A DNA stretch of 64,000 nucleotides from NCBI RefSeq assembly GCF_900112195.1, contig NZ_FOKR01000012.1, positions 1 through 64,000 on the forward strand, written 5' to 3'. The notes under the pieces were generated by a model. It made no database searches and was not told the origin of the DNA. It saw only the letters and a program-made list of their open reading frames with translations. Origin of the DNA: Butyrivibrio sp. YAB3001 (lineage in GTDB: Bacteria > Bacillota > Clostridia > Lachnospirales > Lachnospiraceae). A program made the translations under genes and the position numbers. Shown piece by piece: positions 41,368-50,989 of this stretch; position 1 is the stretch's first letter, and each line of letters opens with the position of its first letter.

Positions 41368-42576
41368 ATGGGACAATTAAACGAATACTTAAAAAGCGCA
41401 ATTAAACAGATTATTCACAACGGTTACAGAACAGCAATGACCATGCTTGGAATTGTTATAGGAATCGCAGCGGTTATCGCAGTTGTTGCCCTTGGAAACG
41501 GGATGACTTATTTTGTTAAGGATCAGCTAAATGGAATTGCGGGTAATTACGGCACTATCAGCATTGATTCTACTAAGACGTCAGAAACGCTTACCCGTGA
41601 TGACATGGAACTTTTGGAAAGTTCCATGCCGGACCTTAAAGGTATTTCTCCAAATATCAGTGCTTACGGCAAAGTTACAGGAAGAAAAGGAACTTTTGAA
41701 GCGAGCATAACAGGAGGAACACAGGCTCTTTTACATGCTATGAGTAACGGAATCTGTAAGGGGCAGTATTTTACCAGGCAACAGGTCGATAGCGGGCAGA
41801 GAGTGTGCGTCATGCTCGTTGATGATGCAAAGAAGATATTTGGTACTGAGGATGCCATAGGCCTTGAATTAGAAATGACAGTATGGGGAAAGTCTGCAAC
41901 TTACAAGGTAGTTGGACTTCGAGAGAGCATGAACAGAATGTATTCCTTTTTGATGGAAGGACAGGATTATTACGCACAGATTGAGATTCCCTACACTGCC
42001 CTTGGCGCTGATTTTGACTATTACATAGAGGATTTTTATTCACTGATACTATTTGCTGATCAGGATGTTCTTACCAAGAGACTGGATCAGGCAGAAGAGA
42101 TGCTTACAAATATTCATGGACTTAGAGGAACAAAGGCCATCAGCGCATACAGCATGGCTGATATCTCGGAGCAGCTTGACACAGTGCTTGGCTATGCTAC
42201 AAAATTTCTTTTGCTTGTTTCTGTAATCTCCCTGGTTGTAGGCGGAATAGGCGTTATGAATATCATGCTTGTTTCTGTTACAGAAAGAACCAGAGAGATA
42301 GGAATAAGAAAGTCAATCGGTGCCAAGACAGGCGCTATTATGACGCAGTTTTTGGCAGAGGCGGCCATTTTGACACTTCTTGGCGGAATTTTTGGCATAA
42401 TACTTGGAATTATAATGGCGTATATTATCTGCACGGCGATTGGGTTTGAAGTAATTGTTACGCCCATATCCATAATCGGCGCAGCAATGTTCTCTATACT
42501 TATCGGACTGTTTTTTGGAATATATCCTGCAAGGAAAGCAGCCAGGATGAAACCTATTGATGCACTGAGACTGTGA
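41368..42576 (+). CDS. MacB-like ABC transporter permease 1
   Basis: The product is 402 residues: an N-terminal helix (AMTMLGIVIGIAAVIAVVAL), a large extracellular MacB-PCD-type domain, and three C-terminal helices of the FtsX fold (VISLVVGGIGVMNIMLVSVTE, then IGIRKSIGAKTGAIMTQFL). It is about 16 bases after the adaptor gene. It is strongly similar to the next gene, so the pair is a tandem duplication that probably forms a heterodimeric permease. Confidence 0.92.
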   Translation: MGQLNEYLKSAIKQIIHNGYRTAMTMLGIVIGIAAVIAVVALGNGMTYFVKDQLNGIAGNYGTISIDSTKTSETLTRDDMELLESSMPDLKGISPNISAYGKVTGRKGTFEASITGGTQALLHAMSNGICKGQYFTRQQVDSGQRVCVMLVDDAKKIFGTEDAIGLELEMTVWGKSATYKVVGLRESMNRMYSFLMEGQDYYAQIEIPYTALGADFDYYIEDFYSLILFADQDVLTKRLDQAEEMLTNIHGLRGTKAISAYSMADISEQLDTVLGYATKFLLLVSVISLVVGGIGVMNIMLVSVTERTREIGIRKSIGAKTGAIMTQFLAEAAILTLLGGIFGIILGIIMAYIICTAIGFEVIVTPISIIGAAMFSILIGLFFGIYPARKAARMKPIDALRL

Positions 42577-42592
42577 CTTAAGGAGACTATAA

Positions 42593-43801
42593 ATGTATCT
42601 TGAATATATAAAAAGTGCATTATCAAGCATTCGAAATAATAAAGGAAGATCATTTCTTACTATGCTTGGAATTATTATCGGTATTTCTTCTGTTCTTACT
42701 GTTCTTATAATCGGCGATGGAATGAAAGAAACGGTAAATGGGGAAATGGATTCAATCGGTGCGACAACAGTGTCGGTCTCACTTGATGCAACCAAGACAG
42801 AAAAAACTTTTTCGAAGCAGCAGTTTGATGAGATAGAAGCAGGAATAAGCGGAATATATGGCATTTCTCCAGGAATACAGTATTGGGGATATTTTATTAC
42901 TCCAAGAAAAACCTTTGATGCGATGATATCAGGTGAATCTCAGGTTCAGGAACTTGCCGGTACTGTAACCATGGTTCATGGCAGATATATTACAAAGACA
43001 GACGTGGATGATTCCAAGAAGGTTATTGTAGTAAGTCAGGCCGCGGCAAAAGCTATGTTTGGCTATGAGGAAGTTGTTGGCAGAACTATAGAAATCGATT
43101 CCTATAATGGAACAAATGAGCTTCTTATAATTGGTGTCAGAAAAGATAATGCTATGGATACTGCATATGCAAGTTATCTGGATGAGCCAACGCTTATGGG
43201 CACGATTCCTTATACTACGTTGTGCGATGTATATCAGATAGATCCGAATTCCGTTTCGTCATCATTTTCCATATACCTTGATAGCGAGAATAAAGATCAG
43301 GTTCTTGCCAAAACACGTTCTGTTGTTGAGAATGTTATGGGGCTTAGGGGAGAAAATGCAGTGAAAGTATCCTCCGGATATGGCTTTGATGCAACGACAG
43401 ATTCAATCATGACTATCATTACTTCGGTAATAGCTATAATTGCAGCAATTTCTCTTTTGGTAGGCGGAATCGGGGTTATGAATATCATGACCGTTTCTGT
43501 GACTGAGAGAACCCGTGAGATAGGTATCAGGAAATCTCTCGGAGCAAGGACTAATTCTATTCTTACACAGTTTCTTGCGGAAGCTGCGATACTGACATTT
43601 TTAGGTGGCGTTATAGGTATTCTTTTCGGAGTGTCAATTTCATATCTTATCTGCAAGGTTGTGGGTTTTTCATTCATAGTAAATCCTATGCTTGTCCTTG
43701 CGGTAGTTATGGTCTCAACTGCAATCGGTCTGTTCTTTGGAATCTATCCTGCAAAAAGAGCTGCCCGTCTCGATCCTATCGAAGCCTTAAGGACGGAATA
43801 A
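42593..43801 (+). CDS. MacB-like ABC transporter permease 2
   Basis: The product is 402 residues with the same architecture and length as its upstream neighbour (shared LLVGGIGVMNIMTVSVTERT and IGIRKSLGARTNSILTQFLA). It lies 16 bases after it and is the last gene of the export unit. Confidence 0.92.
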   Translation: MYLEYIKSALSSIRNNKGRSFLTMLGIIIGISSVLTVLIIGDGMKETVNGEMDSIGATTVSVSLDATKTEKTFSKQQFDEIEAGISGIYGISPGIQYWGYFITPRKTFDAMISGESQVQELAGTVTMVHGRYITKTDVDDSKKVIVVSQAAAKAMFGYEEVVGRTIEIDSYNGTNELLIIGVRKDNAMDTAYASYLDEPTLMGTIPYTTLCDVYQIDPNSVSSSFSIYLDSENKDQVLAKTRSVVENVMGLRGENAVKVSSGYGFDATTDSIMTIITSVIAIIAAISLLVGGIGVMNIMTVSVTERTREIGIRKSLGARTNSILTQFLAEAAILTFLGGVIGILFGVSISYLICKVVGFSFIVNPMLVLAVVMVSTAIGLFFGIYPAKRAARLDPIEALRTE

Positions 43802-43921
43802 TCTGGGGCAATGTTAATGCTCAGACAAGAAATGATTCAGCAACGGGCAATTCTTAATAATTCTATGACGACTGTTTTTTATTATGATATACTTAAATAT
43901 ATATGTTTTTTGGGGTGAGTC

Positions 43922-46900
43922 GTGAAAGAAATAGTTGATCAGCTGATTAATGGACAATACTATTATGCGGAGAGAAAGCTTGATTTTTCTACTCCTCGTG
44001 TGGAGATTTCTTTATGTGCCGGAGAAGTGGTAGAGGGTTCATTTACCATTTTCGGCCCTGAGGGAAGTCTTGTCGTCGGTAAAGCTATGTCTACCGATAT
44101 GAGAATGCAGGTGATCACTAAGGATTTTTCCGGAACACCTTATGAAGTGTCTTACAGGTTTAATTCGAGCGGATTGTCCAAAGGAGATGTTCTTTTGGGC
44201 GATTTTCGTATTATTTCCAATCAGGGTGAATATTTTCTCCCATTCGTTGTGAATGTAAAGCTTGATCATATTGCATCAAGCCTTGGAGATATCAGAAATC
44301 TATTCCATTTTGCAAACTTGGCTAAAACAGACTGGAAAGAGGCGGTTGACCTCTTTTATTCCCGTGAGTTCATTTCTGCTTTTTCAGGAAAAGAGGATAG
44401 CTTTGAGAGTCTGTACAGAGGCTTGAGCGAAGTTCCCGGAAATGAACAGAATGTTGAGGAATTTCTGATTTCCATTAACAAGAAGCAGCCCATGGGCTAC
44501 ATCATTGATCAAAAAGAGATCAATATGGAGTGTGGCACAAACCCAAGGGATGTAACACTTACGATAACAAGAAACGGATGGGGATACACATATCTTTCAG
44601 TTAAGACTGACAATAATTTTATCGCAGTTCAAAAATCAGAGATTACAGAGGATGATTTTTCCGGCAGTGTTTGCCGTTTTAAGATTCGCATAAGACCTGA
44701 CAGACTTCATGATGGTAACAACTATTCGGTTATAAAATTTGAAAATGCTTTTACCAGGATCGAGATACCTGTAACCGTTGCAGTGATAAATACTGATAAT
44801 CACCCGGCAGTTGATTATCAGGCGCGTAAAAAGCTTATCGTAGACATTGTGAAACTCTACGAGGATTTCAGCTGCAAAAAGATAACATCAAGAGCATGGC
44901 TTTCTGAAACCGGCAAACTCATTACCAAGATGAATGCTTTGGATGAGAATGATATAGAATTCAGACTCTACACCGCTCATTACTATATAACTTCGGGGCG
45001 AGTGAACGAAGGAAAGTGGATTCTTGATCAGGCAGAAAAAGAAGTTGAGAATACACCGGGAGATACTCTTTACAGCTATTTCCTGTATTTATCAACGTTA
45101 TGCAGCAGGGAAGAAGGCTACATAAACGATGTTTATGAAAGGCTTGAGGGGATATTCAGGAGAAATACCGATAACTGGCGCATTGCATGGCTTATCTTTT
45201 ATATGTCCGAGGAATATAATTCCAGCAGCCCGCGCAAATGGATGATGCTTGAAGAGCAGTTTTCCTATGGCTGCAGGAGTCCGTTTTTGTATATCGAGGC
45301 GCTCAGTCTTTTAAATGAGACACCTTCAATTCTCACAAGGCTTGAAGATTTTGAATTGTATGTTCTTGAATATGGCGCCAAAAAAGGAGTCATTACACTT
45401 AATCTGATTGACCAGATAGTATATCAGGCTGTGAGAGTCAGAGACTATAACGCCAGACTGTTCAGAGTTCTTAGGGGCTGCTATGAGATAAAAGAAAGTG
45501 ATGAAATCCTTGAGGCTATCATTACTCTTTTGATAAAAGGTACAAGAGTTGATGATGCATCCTTTGAATGGTACGAAAAGGGCGTTGAGCGTGAGCTTCG
45601 CATAACAAGGCTTTATGAGTATTACATGATGGCAATCCATAACAACGAGGACGGAACTTTGCCATGTGAAATTAATAAGATGGTGCTCATGTATTTTTCT
45701 TATCACAGTGATCTTGAATATGATAAGAATGCCATTCTTTACAGATATGTTCATGAGCACAGTGAGGAGTATCCGGATCTTTTTGAGTCGTACAAACCTC
45801 AGATTGAGAAATATCTGATGGCGCAGCTTGACAAGGGCAGGATCAGCAGAGATTTGGGATATCTTTACAAGAACCTTCTCACAAGGCAGATGGTGGATGC
45901 GTCTAACGCTTCCAAGGTTCTTAATGTTCTTTATACATCGGAAATCACAACTGCGGATAAGAGGATCAACAGCGTTATCGTCGTCTATGATAAGTGCGAG
46001 AGAGAAATGCGCTATCCTATGACTGACGGCTGTGCTTTTGTGCCGCTTTACGGAAGTGATTACTGTGTGCTTTTGGCTGACCATGATGATAACAGGTATT
46101 CAGGCAGCATTGCCTACAACAACGTCAAGATGATGATTCCGGGCAAGCTTGCCGGATATGCTATTCCTTATATTCAGAAGGGAAAAGAAAATCTTGACCT
46201 GTTTTTGGCTGACCTTGGCAAAAATGCCTATTCCATCACCATGGATAATGTGGGAAGATACAGGGATCTTGCGGCATCTGAACTTGTCAGGGAAAAGTGC
46301 AGAAAAGAAATTCGAAATAACCTTATAAGATTTTATTATGATAATGACTTTACCAGACTTTTAACAGAGTATCTTATGGACGTTAATCCGTCAGAACTTA
46401 GCGGTAAAGAGAGAAATGAGATATTAGAGCTCATCGTTATGGCAGGGCTTTATGACAAGGCTCTTGACTGGGTAAAGACCTATGGCACCTACGGAATAGA
46501 TCCAAAGACTATACTTCGTCTTTGCAGCCGAATGATAGACAGAAAGCAGTATCCTACTTCTGATGATGAGATTGAGATAGCGTTCTATGCTTTTTCTAAT
46601 GGCAAGTACGATGAGCAGCTTTTGTCCTATCTTGTCTGGAATTTTAATGGCACGTTAAAAGAGATGCGCAACGTCTGGAAGGCAGCAGAGGGCTTTGGAC
46701 TTGATACCTATGCTCTCTGCGAGCGAATGCTTATACAGATGCTCTACACAGGTTCTTTTGTCGGAGAAAAGATAGATATCTTTAAGCAATATGTCCACAG
46801 CGGCGGCGGAACTGATGTGGAGAGGGCTTTCCTTACACAGAGTTCCTATGACAGCTTTGTTCTTGGGAAAATAACAGACAGATTCATTTTTGAGAGAATA

Positions 46901-47512
46901 GAGAAACTTACTATTGAGGGAATATCTCTTCAGGAAGTATGTAAGCTTGCATACCTTAGATACTATGCAACAGAAAAGAGTACAGACGAAGAGATAAATG
47001 AGGATGTGGCGGTATATTTCCTTAAGGGTCTTATGTCCAGGGATATTCATTTTCCGTTCTACAAGGAATATGAGGAACTTATGCCCGACATGGTTCAGTT
47101 TGCTGATAAGACAATGCTTGAGTACAGGACTACTCCCGGTTCTCATCCTGTGATTCATTTCAGAATCCTGGGCAGCGCTGACAGTGAGTACAAGAGCAGG
47201 GAAATGAGAGAAATGTACGATGGAATTTATGTTACCAGCTTTGTACTGTTTTTTGGAGAACAGCTTCAGTATTACATTACTGAGGAAAGGGGCAAGGATT
47301 CCGAAGTTGCCACAGAAAGCGGCACAATCTCCAAGAGCGATATCGTAAAAAATATCGCAGGAGGAAGATACAGCATCATAAACGATATAATGATAGGAGA
47401 AACTCTGCAGGATTACGAGACTGTGGATAAGCTTCTTTCTGAATATTACACTAAGAAAAATATATGCTACAAAATTTTTACTCCATGTAGTGACTTTAAT
47501 GATAAAGGATAA
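43922..47512 (+). CDS. Very large protein of unknown function, DUF5717-like
   Basis: The product is 1196 residues. There is no signal peptide or clear membrane helix, so it is probably cytosolic. Residues about 10-115 and 185-295 are beta-sandwich-like (CAGEVVEGSFTIFGPEGSL; NPRDVTLTITRNGWGYTYLSV). The remainder is mostly helical with TPR-like spacing, with an internal beta section near residues 680-740 (CAFVPLYGSDYCVLLADH). I recognise it as the type of protein grouped as DUF5717 in Lachnospiraceae; no biochemical role is known to me. It begins a tight unit with the following three genes (10, 20 and about 0 bases apart). Confidence 0.8.
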   Translation: MKEIVDQLINGQYYYAERKLDFSTPRVEISLCAGEVVEGSFTIFGPEGSLVVGKAMSTDMRMQVITKDFSGTPYEVSYRFNSSGLSKGDVLLGDFRIISNQGEYFLPFVVNVKLDHIASSLGDIRNLFHFANLAKTDWKEAVDLFYSREFISAFSGKEDSFESLYRGLSEVPGNEQNVEEFLISINKKQPMGYIIDQKEINMECGTNPRDVTLTITRNGWGYTYLSVKTDNNFIAVQKSEITEDDFSGSVCRFKIRIRPDRLHDGNNYSVIKFENAFTRIEIPVTVAVINTDNHPAVDYQARKKLIVDIVKLYEDFSCKKITSRAWLSETGKLITKMNALDENDIEFRLYTAHYYITSGRVNEGKWILDQAEKEVENTPGDTLYSYFLYLSTLCSREEGYINDVYERLEGIFRRNTDNWRIAWLIFYMSEEYNSSSPRKWMMLEEQFSYGCRSPFLYIEALSLLNETPSILTRLEDFELYVLEYGAKKGVITLNLIDQIVYQAVRVRDYNARLFRVLRGCYEIKESDEILEAIITLLIKGTRVDDASFEWYEKGVERELRITRLYEYYMMAIHNNEDGTLPCEINKMVLMYFSYHSDLEYDKNAILYRYVHEHSEEYPDLFESYKPQIEKYLMAQLDKGRISRDLGYLYKNLLTRQMVDASNASKVLNVLYTSEITTADKRINSVIVVYDKCEREMRYPMTDGCAFVPLYGSDYCVLLADHDDNRYSGSIAYNNVKMMIPGKLAGYAIPYIQKGKENLDLFLADLGKNAYSITMDNVGRYRDLAASELVREKCRKEIRNNLIRFYYDNDFTRLLTEYLMDVNPSELSGKERNEILELIVMAGLYDKALDWVKTYGTYGIDPKTILRLCSRMIDRKQYPTSDDEIEIAFYAFSNGKYDEQLLSYLVWNFNGTLKEMRNVWKAAEGFGLDTYALCERMLIQMLYTGSFVGEKIDIFKQYVHSGGGTDVERAFLTQSSYDSFVLGKITDRFIFERIEKLTIEGISLQEVCKLAYLRYYATEKSTDEEINEDVAVYFLKGLMSRDIHFPFYKEYEELMPDMVQFADKTMLEYRTTPGSHPVIHFRILGSADSEYKSREMREMYDGIYVTSFVLFFGEQLQYYITEERGKDSEVATESGTISKSDIVKNIAGGRYSIINDIMIGETLQDYETVDKLLSEYYTKKNICYKIFTPCSDFNDKG

Positions 47513-47521
47513 GAAATAATA

Positions 47522-48823
47522 ATGCTTTTGGGAAAAACTGATGATAAGCGGTTTGTACTGGGGTATGACCTCGGGGAAAAGGTATCGCAGATAAGCTACC
47601 TTGGCTCTGATGCGGATATGCCTGAGACACTCTCAGTACTTGCCGGCGCAGAACTTTATAATATACCCACTGTCCTTTGCAAGAGGAAAGACGTAAATCA
47701 ATGGTATTTCGGAAAAGAGGCTGTTCGTCATATAGACGATGGCGATGCGGTACCTGTTTACGGACTCGTCTCCGCAGCAAGGGATGGAAAGCCTGTTGCT
47801 GTCGGTGATGCCGAGTATGATCCAATAGCTCTTCTTACTCTTTTTATAAAAAGAAGTTTGTCACTTCTTACCATGGAATTTAAGCTTGATAAAGTGGAAG
47901 CAATCATGTTTACCACTAAGTCACTTGACCACAGAATGGTGCAGGTGCTAAATGCAGTAACCGCAGCTCTTGAACTTAAAACAGATAAAGTTTTTTATCA
48001 AAGTCATGAGGAAAGTCTTTTTAATTATATGCTCTATCAGCCACAGGACCTTATGCAGCATGTGATAATAGCCTGTGACTATGACCATGAAGATCTGACA
48101 CTTTATGAAATGACTCTTAACCACAACACTACACCAATTGTGGCAACCATAAATGTTGAGTCTGATGACGGACTTAAACTTGGACCGGATGGTTTCCCTA
48201 AAGATGCGGTGATGTACCATAAGACCTGTGAGAGACTGGATGATGCGTTCCTTAATATAATGCAGAAGATGTGTAATGGGAAGATGGTTTCTACTATATT
48301 TCTTTTGGGCGACGGATTTAAGGAAAAATGGACGAACAGGTCACTGGAATTTTTGTGCAGAACAAGGCGAGTATTTCAGGGGAATAATTTATTTAGTAAG
48401 GGCGCTACAATTGCAGCAAGAGAGCGCATAAGACCGAGTGAATGTTCCGAAAAGTATGTTTATCTTGGTGAGGATAAGCTTAAGGCCAATATCGGAATGA
48501 ATCTATTAAAGTGCGGAAATGAGGCCTATCAGGCAATTCTTGATGCAGGAGTGAACTGGTACGAAGCAAAAGCACAGCTTGATGTCTACGCGGATCCTTC
48601 CGGTATCATCGAATTGCAGATAACACCGCTTACAGGAAAGAGTCCTGCAAATGTGCAATTTGCCCTTGAAGGTCTTGAGAATAGACCAAAGGGAACATCA
48701 AGGCTTCATATGATCTTTACCATGAATTCTGTGAACGAAGTAAATATAAGGGTACAGGATATGGGCTTTGGAGAGCTTTTCCCCGGAACTAATAAGATCT
48801 GGGAAGAGACTATAGAGTTATAA
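47522..48823 (+). CDS. Hsp70/actin-like fold protein, DUF5716-like
   Basis: The product is 433 residues. Three segments match the order of actin/Hsp70 nucleotide-site motifs: RFVLGYDLGEKVSQISYLG near the N-terminus (phosphate 1), HVIIACDYDHEDLTLYEMTL in the middle (phosphate 2, with the glycines replaced) and TIFLLGDGFKEKW later (adenosine site). The phosphate-2 loop is degenerate, so ATP hydrolysis is doubtful. The final about 100 residues form a beta-rich tail. It is 10 bases after the giant protein gene, suggesting a physical complex. Confidence 0.75.
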   Translation: MLLGKTDDKRFVLGYDLGEKVSQISYLGSDADMPETLSVLAGAELYNIPTVLCKRKDVNQWYFGKEAVRHIDDGDAVPVYGLVSAARDGKPVAVGDAEYDPIALLTLFIKRSLSLLTMEFKLDKVEAIMFTTKSLDHRMVQVLNAVTAALELKTDKVFYQSHEESLFNYMLYQPQDLMQHVIIACDYDHEDLTLYEMTLNHNTTPIVATINVESDDGLKLGPDGFPKDAVMYHKTCERLDDAFLNIMQKMCNGKMVSTIFLLGDGFKEKWTNRSLEFLCRTRRVFQGNNLFSKGATIAARERIRPSECSEKYVYLGEDKLKANIGMNLLKCGNEAYQAILDAGVNWYEAKAQLDVYADPSGIIELQITPLTGKSPANVQFALEGLENRPKGTSRLHMIFTMNSVNEVNIRVQDMGFGELFPGTNKIWEETIEL

Positions 48824-48842
48824 AAATTTTAGGGGAGAATGT

Positions 48843-49691
48843 ATGGGTAAACCGATTTTATGTATTGGTACCTACGGGAAAAATCCATATCATATAGATA
48901 AGATTGGCAAGAACGTGTACTGCATAGAGGAATTGTGCTACTGCATTGTGCATAACGCTTTTTTGCTGGATGAGGAAACTTTTGGCAAGGAACTGTTCGA
49001 ATGGATAGCAACGGAATGTTCTCTTGATAAACTGGCCGATGAGTTAAAGACTATGACAGCCAAGAAATGCTCTGTTGCAGCTCTTGCAGGAACAATACTT
49101 GATTATGTTGGCTACAATACGAAAAAAGAAGTTGATAAGACCGAGGAAATATTAAGAGAAAATGCCGGAATGAATGTCTATAGAAAGCGTCTTTCGAGGG
49201 CGGAATTTCTTATGGACAATGAGCGTTACAGCATGGCTTTTAAGGAATTTGAATTTCTTTTAAGCAATACGCCGGATATTGATAATGAATTCAAGGCACT
49301 TATCGAGCATAACGAGGGTGTCATGTATGCAAGGCTCTTTTTATTTGAAAGAGCAGAGAAGATGTTTCTTTTAGCATATGAGCATGGGAAGAGTAAAGAG
49401 TCTTACATCCAGTATCTTGCAGCGCTTCGCATGCGACTTACGGATAAAGAATATATATCTTTTATCGCGGACAATGAAGAGGCATATGAGGCTTCGTTGG
49501 AACTTGAGAAAAGAATGGACGAGGCGAGGGAATTATATGGCTCAAGTGATGATAAGCATGTACTTGGGACTATTTCTGTTTATAAGGCAGAAGGCAAGAT
49601 GCATGAGTATTATCAGCAGATAGGAAATATTACGGAGAACCTGAAAGAGGAGTATAGAAGTATTGTAAGAGATAAGATTGGGAGCAGATAA
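48843..49691 (+). CDS. TPR-containing protein of the same operon
   Basis: The product is 282 residues. The N-terminal about 95 residues (PILCIGTYGKNPYHIDKIGKN start) form an unrecognised small domain. From about residue 110 there are helical repeats with TPR character (YRKRLSRAEFLMDNERYSMA, FKALIEHNEGVMYARLFLFE, ERAEKMFLLAYEHGKSKE). No membrane segment. Its stop codon shares a base with the next start (TAATG), so translation is coupled. It is likely an assembly partner of the neighbouring proteins. Confidence 0.78.
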   Translation: MGKPILCIGTYGKNPYHIDKIGKNVYCIEELCYCIVHNAFLLDEETFGKELFEWIATECSLDKLADELKTMTAKKCSVAALAGTILDYVGYNTKKEVDKTEEILRENAGMNVYRKRLSRAEFLMDNERYSMAFKEFEFLLSNTPDIDNEFKALIEHNEGVMYARLFLFERAEKMFLLAYEHGKSKESYIQYLAALRMRLTDKEYISFIADNEEAYEASLELEKRMDEARELYGSSDDKHVLGTISVYKAEGKMHEYYQQIGNITENLKEEYRSIVRDKIGSR

Positions 49692-50884
49692 TGGGGTTAC
49701 TTGATATTATTTTCGGCAGGAAAAGAGACGAAGAGTGGGTTAAACAGGCTGAGCTTGAGAACTGGAATGATATAGTCTATACCAGAAAAGATATTGATAT
49801 TAACGACCCGGTTCAGCGAAGAGAGTATATTGGCAGCTGCCTTCAGCAGATGGAAGAGGCTGCCAGGGAGCTTGATGCTCTTGAAGATGAATATAATGAT
49901 GTAACAAGCCATTTAAGGGACATGGAGGAGATTGACGCTCTTCCTGAAGAACATAGGACTGAGATCAATGAGTGCGCCCAGAAAATCCTGGATTCTCAGC
50001 AGCAACAGGAGAAATTCGCAAGACGTAAGAGCAAGATGAATGACGAGGACTTCGAGCGGATGGAAAGGCTGAAGTCTCAGGCCAGGGATGGTATCCAAAA
50101 GCTTGAAGAAGCTGAGGGCTATCAGAAGAAAATAAAGAATGACTTAAAGCGCCTTGACAGTGAGCATGAGGCGTACATGTTCAGAGAGGATGAGCTTGTA
50201 AATGCCCTTGAAAACAGCAAGAAGCTTATCATAGTAGTAGCTGTGACGCTCGGCGTTATAGTGCTGCTTCTTCTTATATTGCAGTTTGGCCTTGAGCTGA
50301 ATGTTACCTACGGGTACATGATCTCGGTTCTGCTTGCAGCTTTATCGGTTACTCTTTTGTATGTTCATGCTCTAAATTCCGATTCAGAACTTAAAATTGT
50401 AAGGAAATCAATTTCAAGGCTTATCATGCTTCAGAATCAGGTAAAGATAAGATATGTCAACAACACAAACCTGATAGATTATCTGTGTCTTAAATATAGC
50501 GTGACCAATGCCAAGGAACTGAGAAATCTTTATAACAAATACATCCAGGAAGCTAAAGAGAGAGAAGAATACGAGGATGCGCAGAGAATCCTTGATAATA
50601 ATCAGAAAGATCTTATCTTTATGTTGAGACATTTCAGGGTAAAAGATCCTGAAATCTGGATTCACCAGCCTGAGGCTCTTGTCAATCACAATGAAGAGGT
50701 TGAGATCCGTCACAACCTCAATGTTCAGAGACAGTCACTTAGAAAGCGCATGGAATACAACCGCGATGTGGTTGCAGGAAATGCGAAGAATGAGATTGAG
50801 GATATGGCAAAACAGTATCCCGAATACACGCAGGAAATTCTTGATATGGTCTCCCGGTATGAGGAAAAATATCCGGGAATGTGA
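49691..50884 (+). CDS. Membrane protein with coiled coils on both sides
   Basis: The product is 397 residues. An N-terminal charged coiled coil (about 45-175) leads into two adjacent membrane helices (KLIIVVAVTLGVIVLLLLIL near 178 and YMISVLLAALSVTLLYVHAL near 206). A second charged coiled coil (about 225-397) follows. Both coiled coils are on the same, probably cytosolic, side. It would anchor the other three products of this unit to the membrane. I know no characterised homologue. Confidence 0.8.
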   Translation: MGLLDIIFGRKRDEEWVKQAELENWNDIVYTRKDIDINDPVQRREYIGSCLQQMEEAARELDALEDEYNDVTSHLRDMEEIDALPEEHRTEINECAQKILDSQQQQEKFARRKSKMNDEDFERMERLKSQARDGIQKLEEAEGYQKKIKNDLKRLDSEHEAYMFREDELVNALENSKKLIIVVAVTLGVIVLLLLILQFGLELNVTYGYMISVLLAALSVTLLYVHALNSDSELKIVRKSISRLIMLQNQVKIRYVNNTNLIDYLCLKYSVTNAKELRNLYNKYIQEAKEREEYEDAQRILDNNQKDLIFMLRHFRVKDPEIWIHQPEALVNHNEEVEIRHNLNVQRQSLRKRMEYNRDVVAGNAKNEIEDMAKQYPEYTQEILDMVSRYEEKYPGM

Positions 50885-50989
50885 TAGTGGATGTTCATTA
50901 ATTTTTTACATTGCCAGATTGAGATGTTGATGTTATTATTCTAATGTTTGTGGCATTAATTATTTGATTTTACTCGGTGAGGAGAATAA

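Noticed and set aside
50885..50989. Purine riboswitch or PurR box before purF
   Set aside because: The 105-base gap has no conserved purine-aptamer core and no convincing paired PurR boxes.
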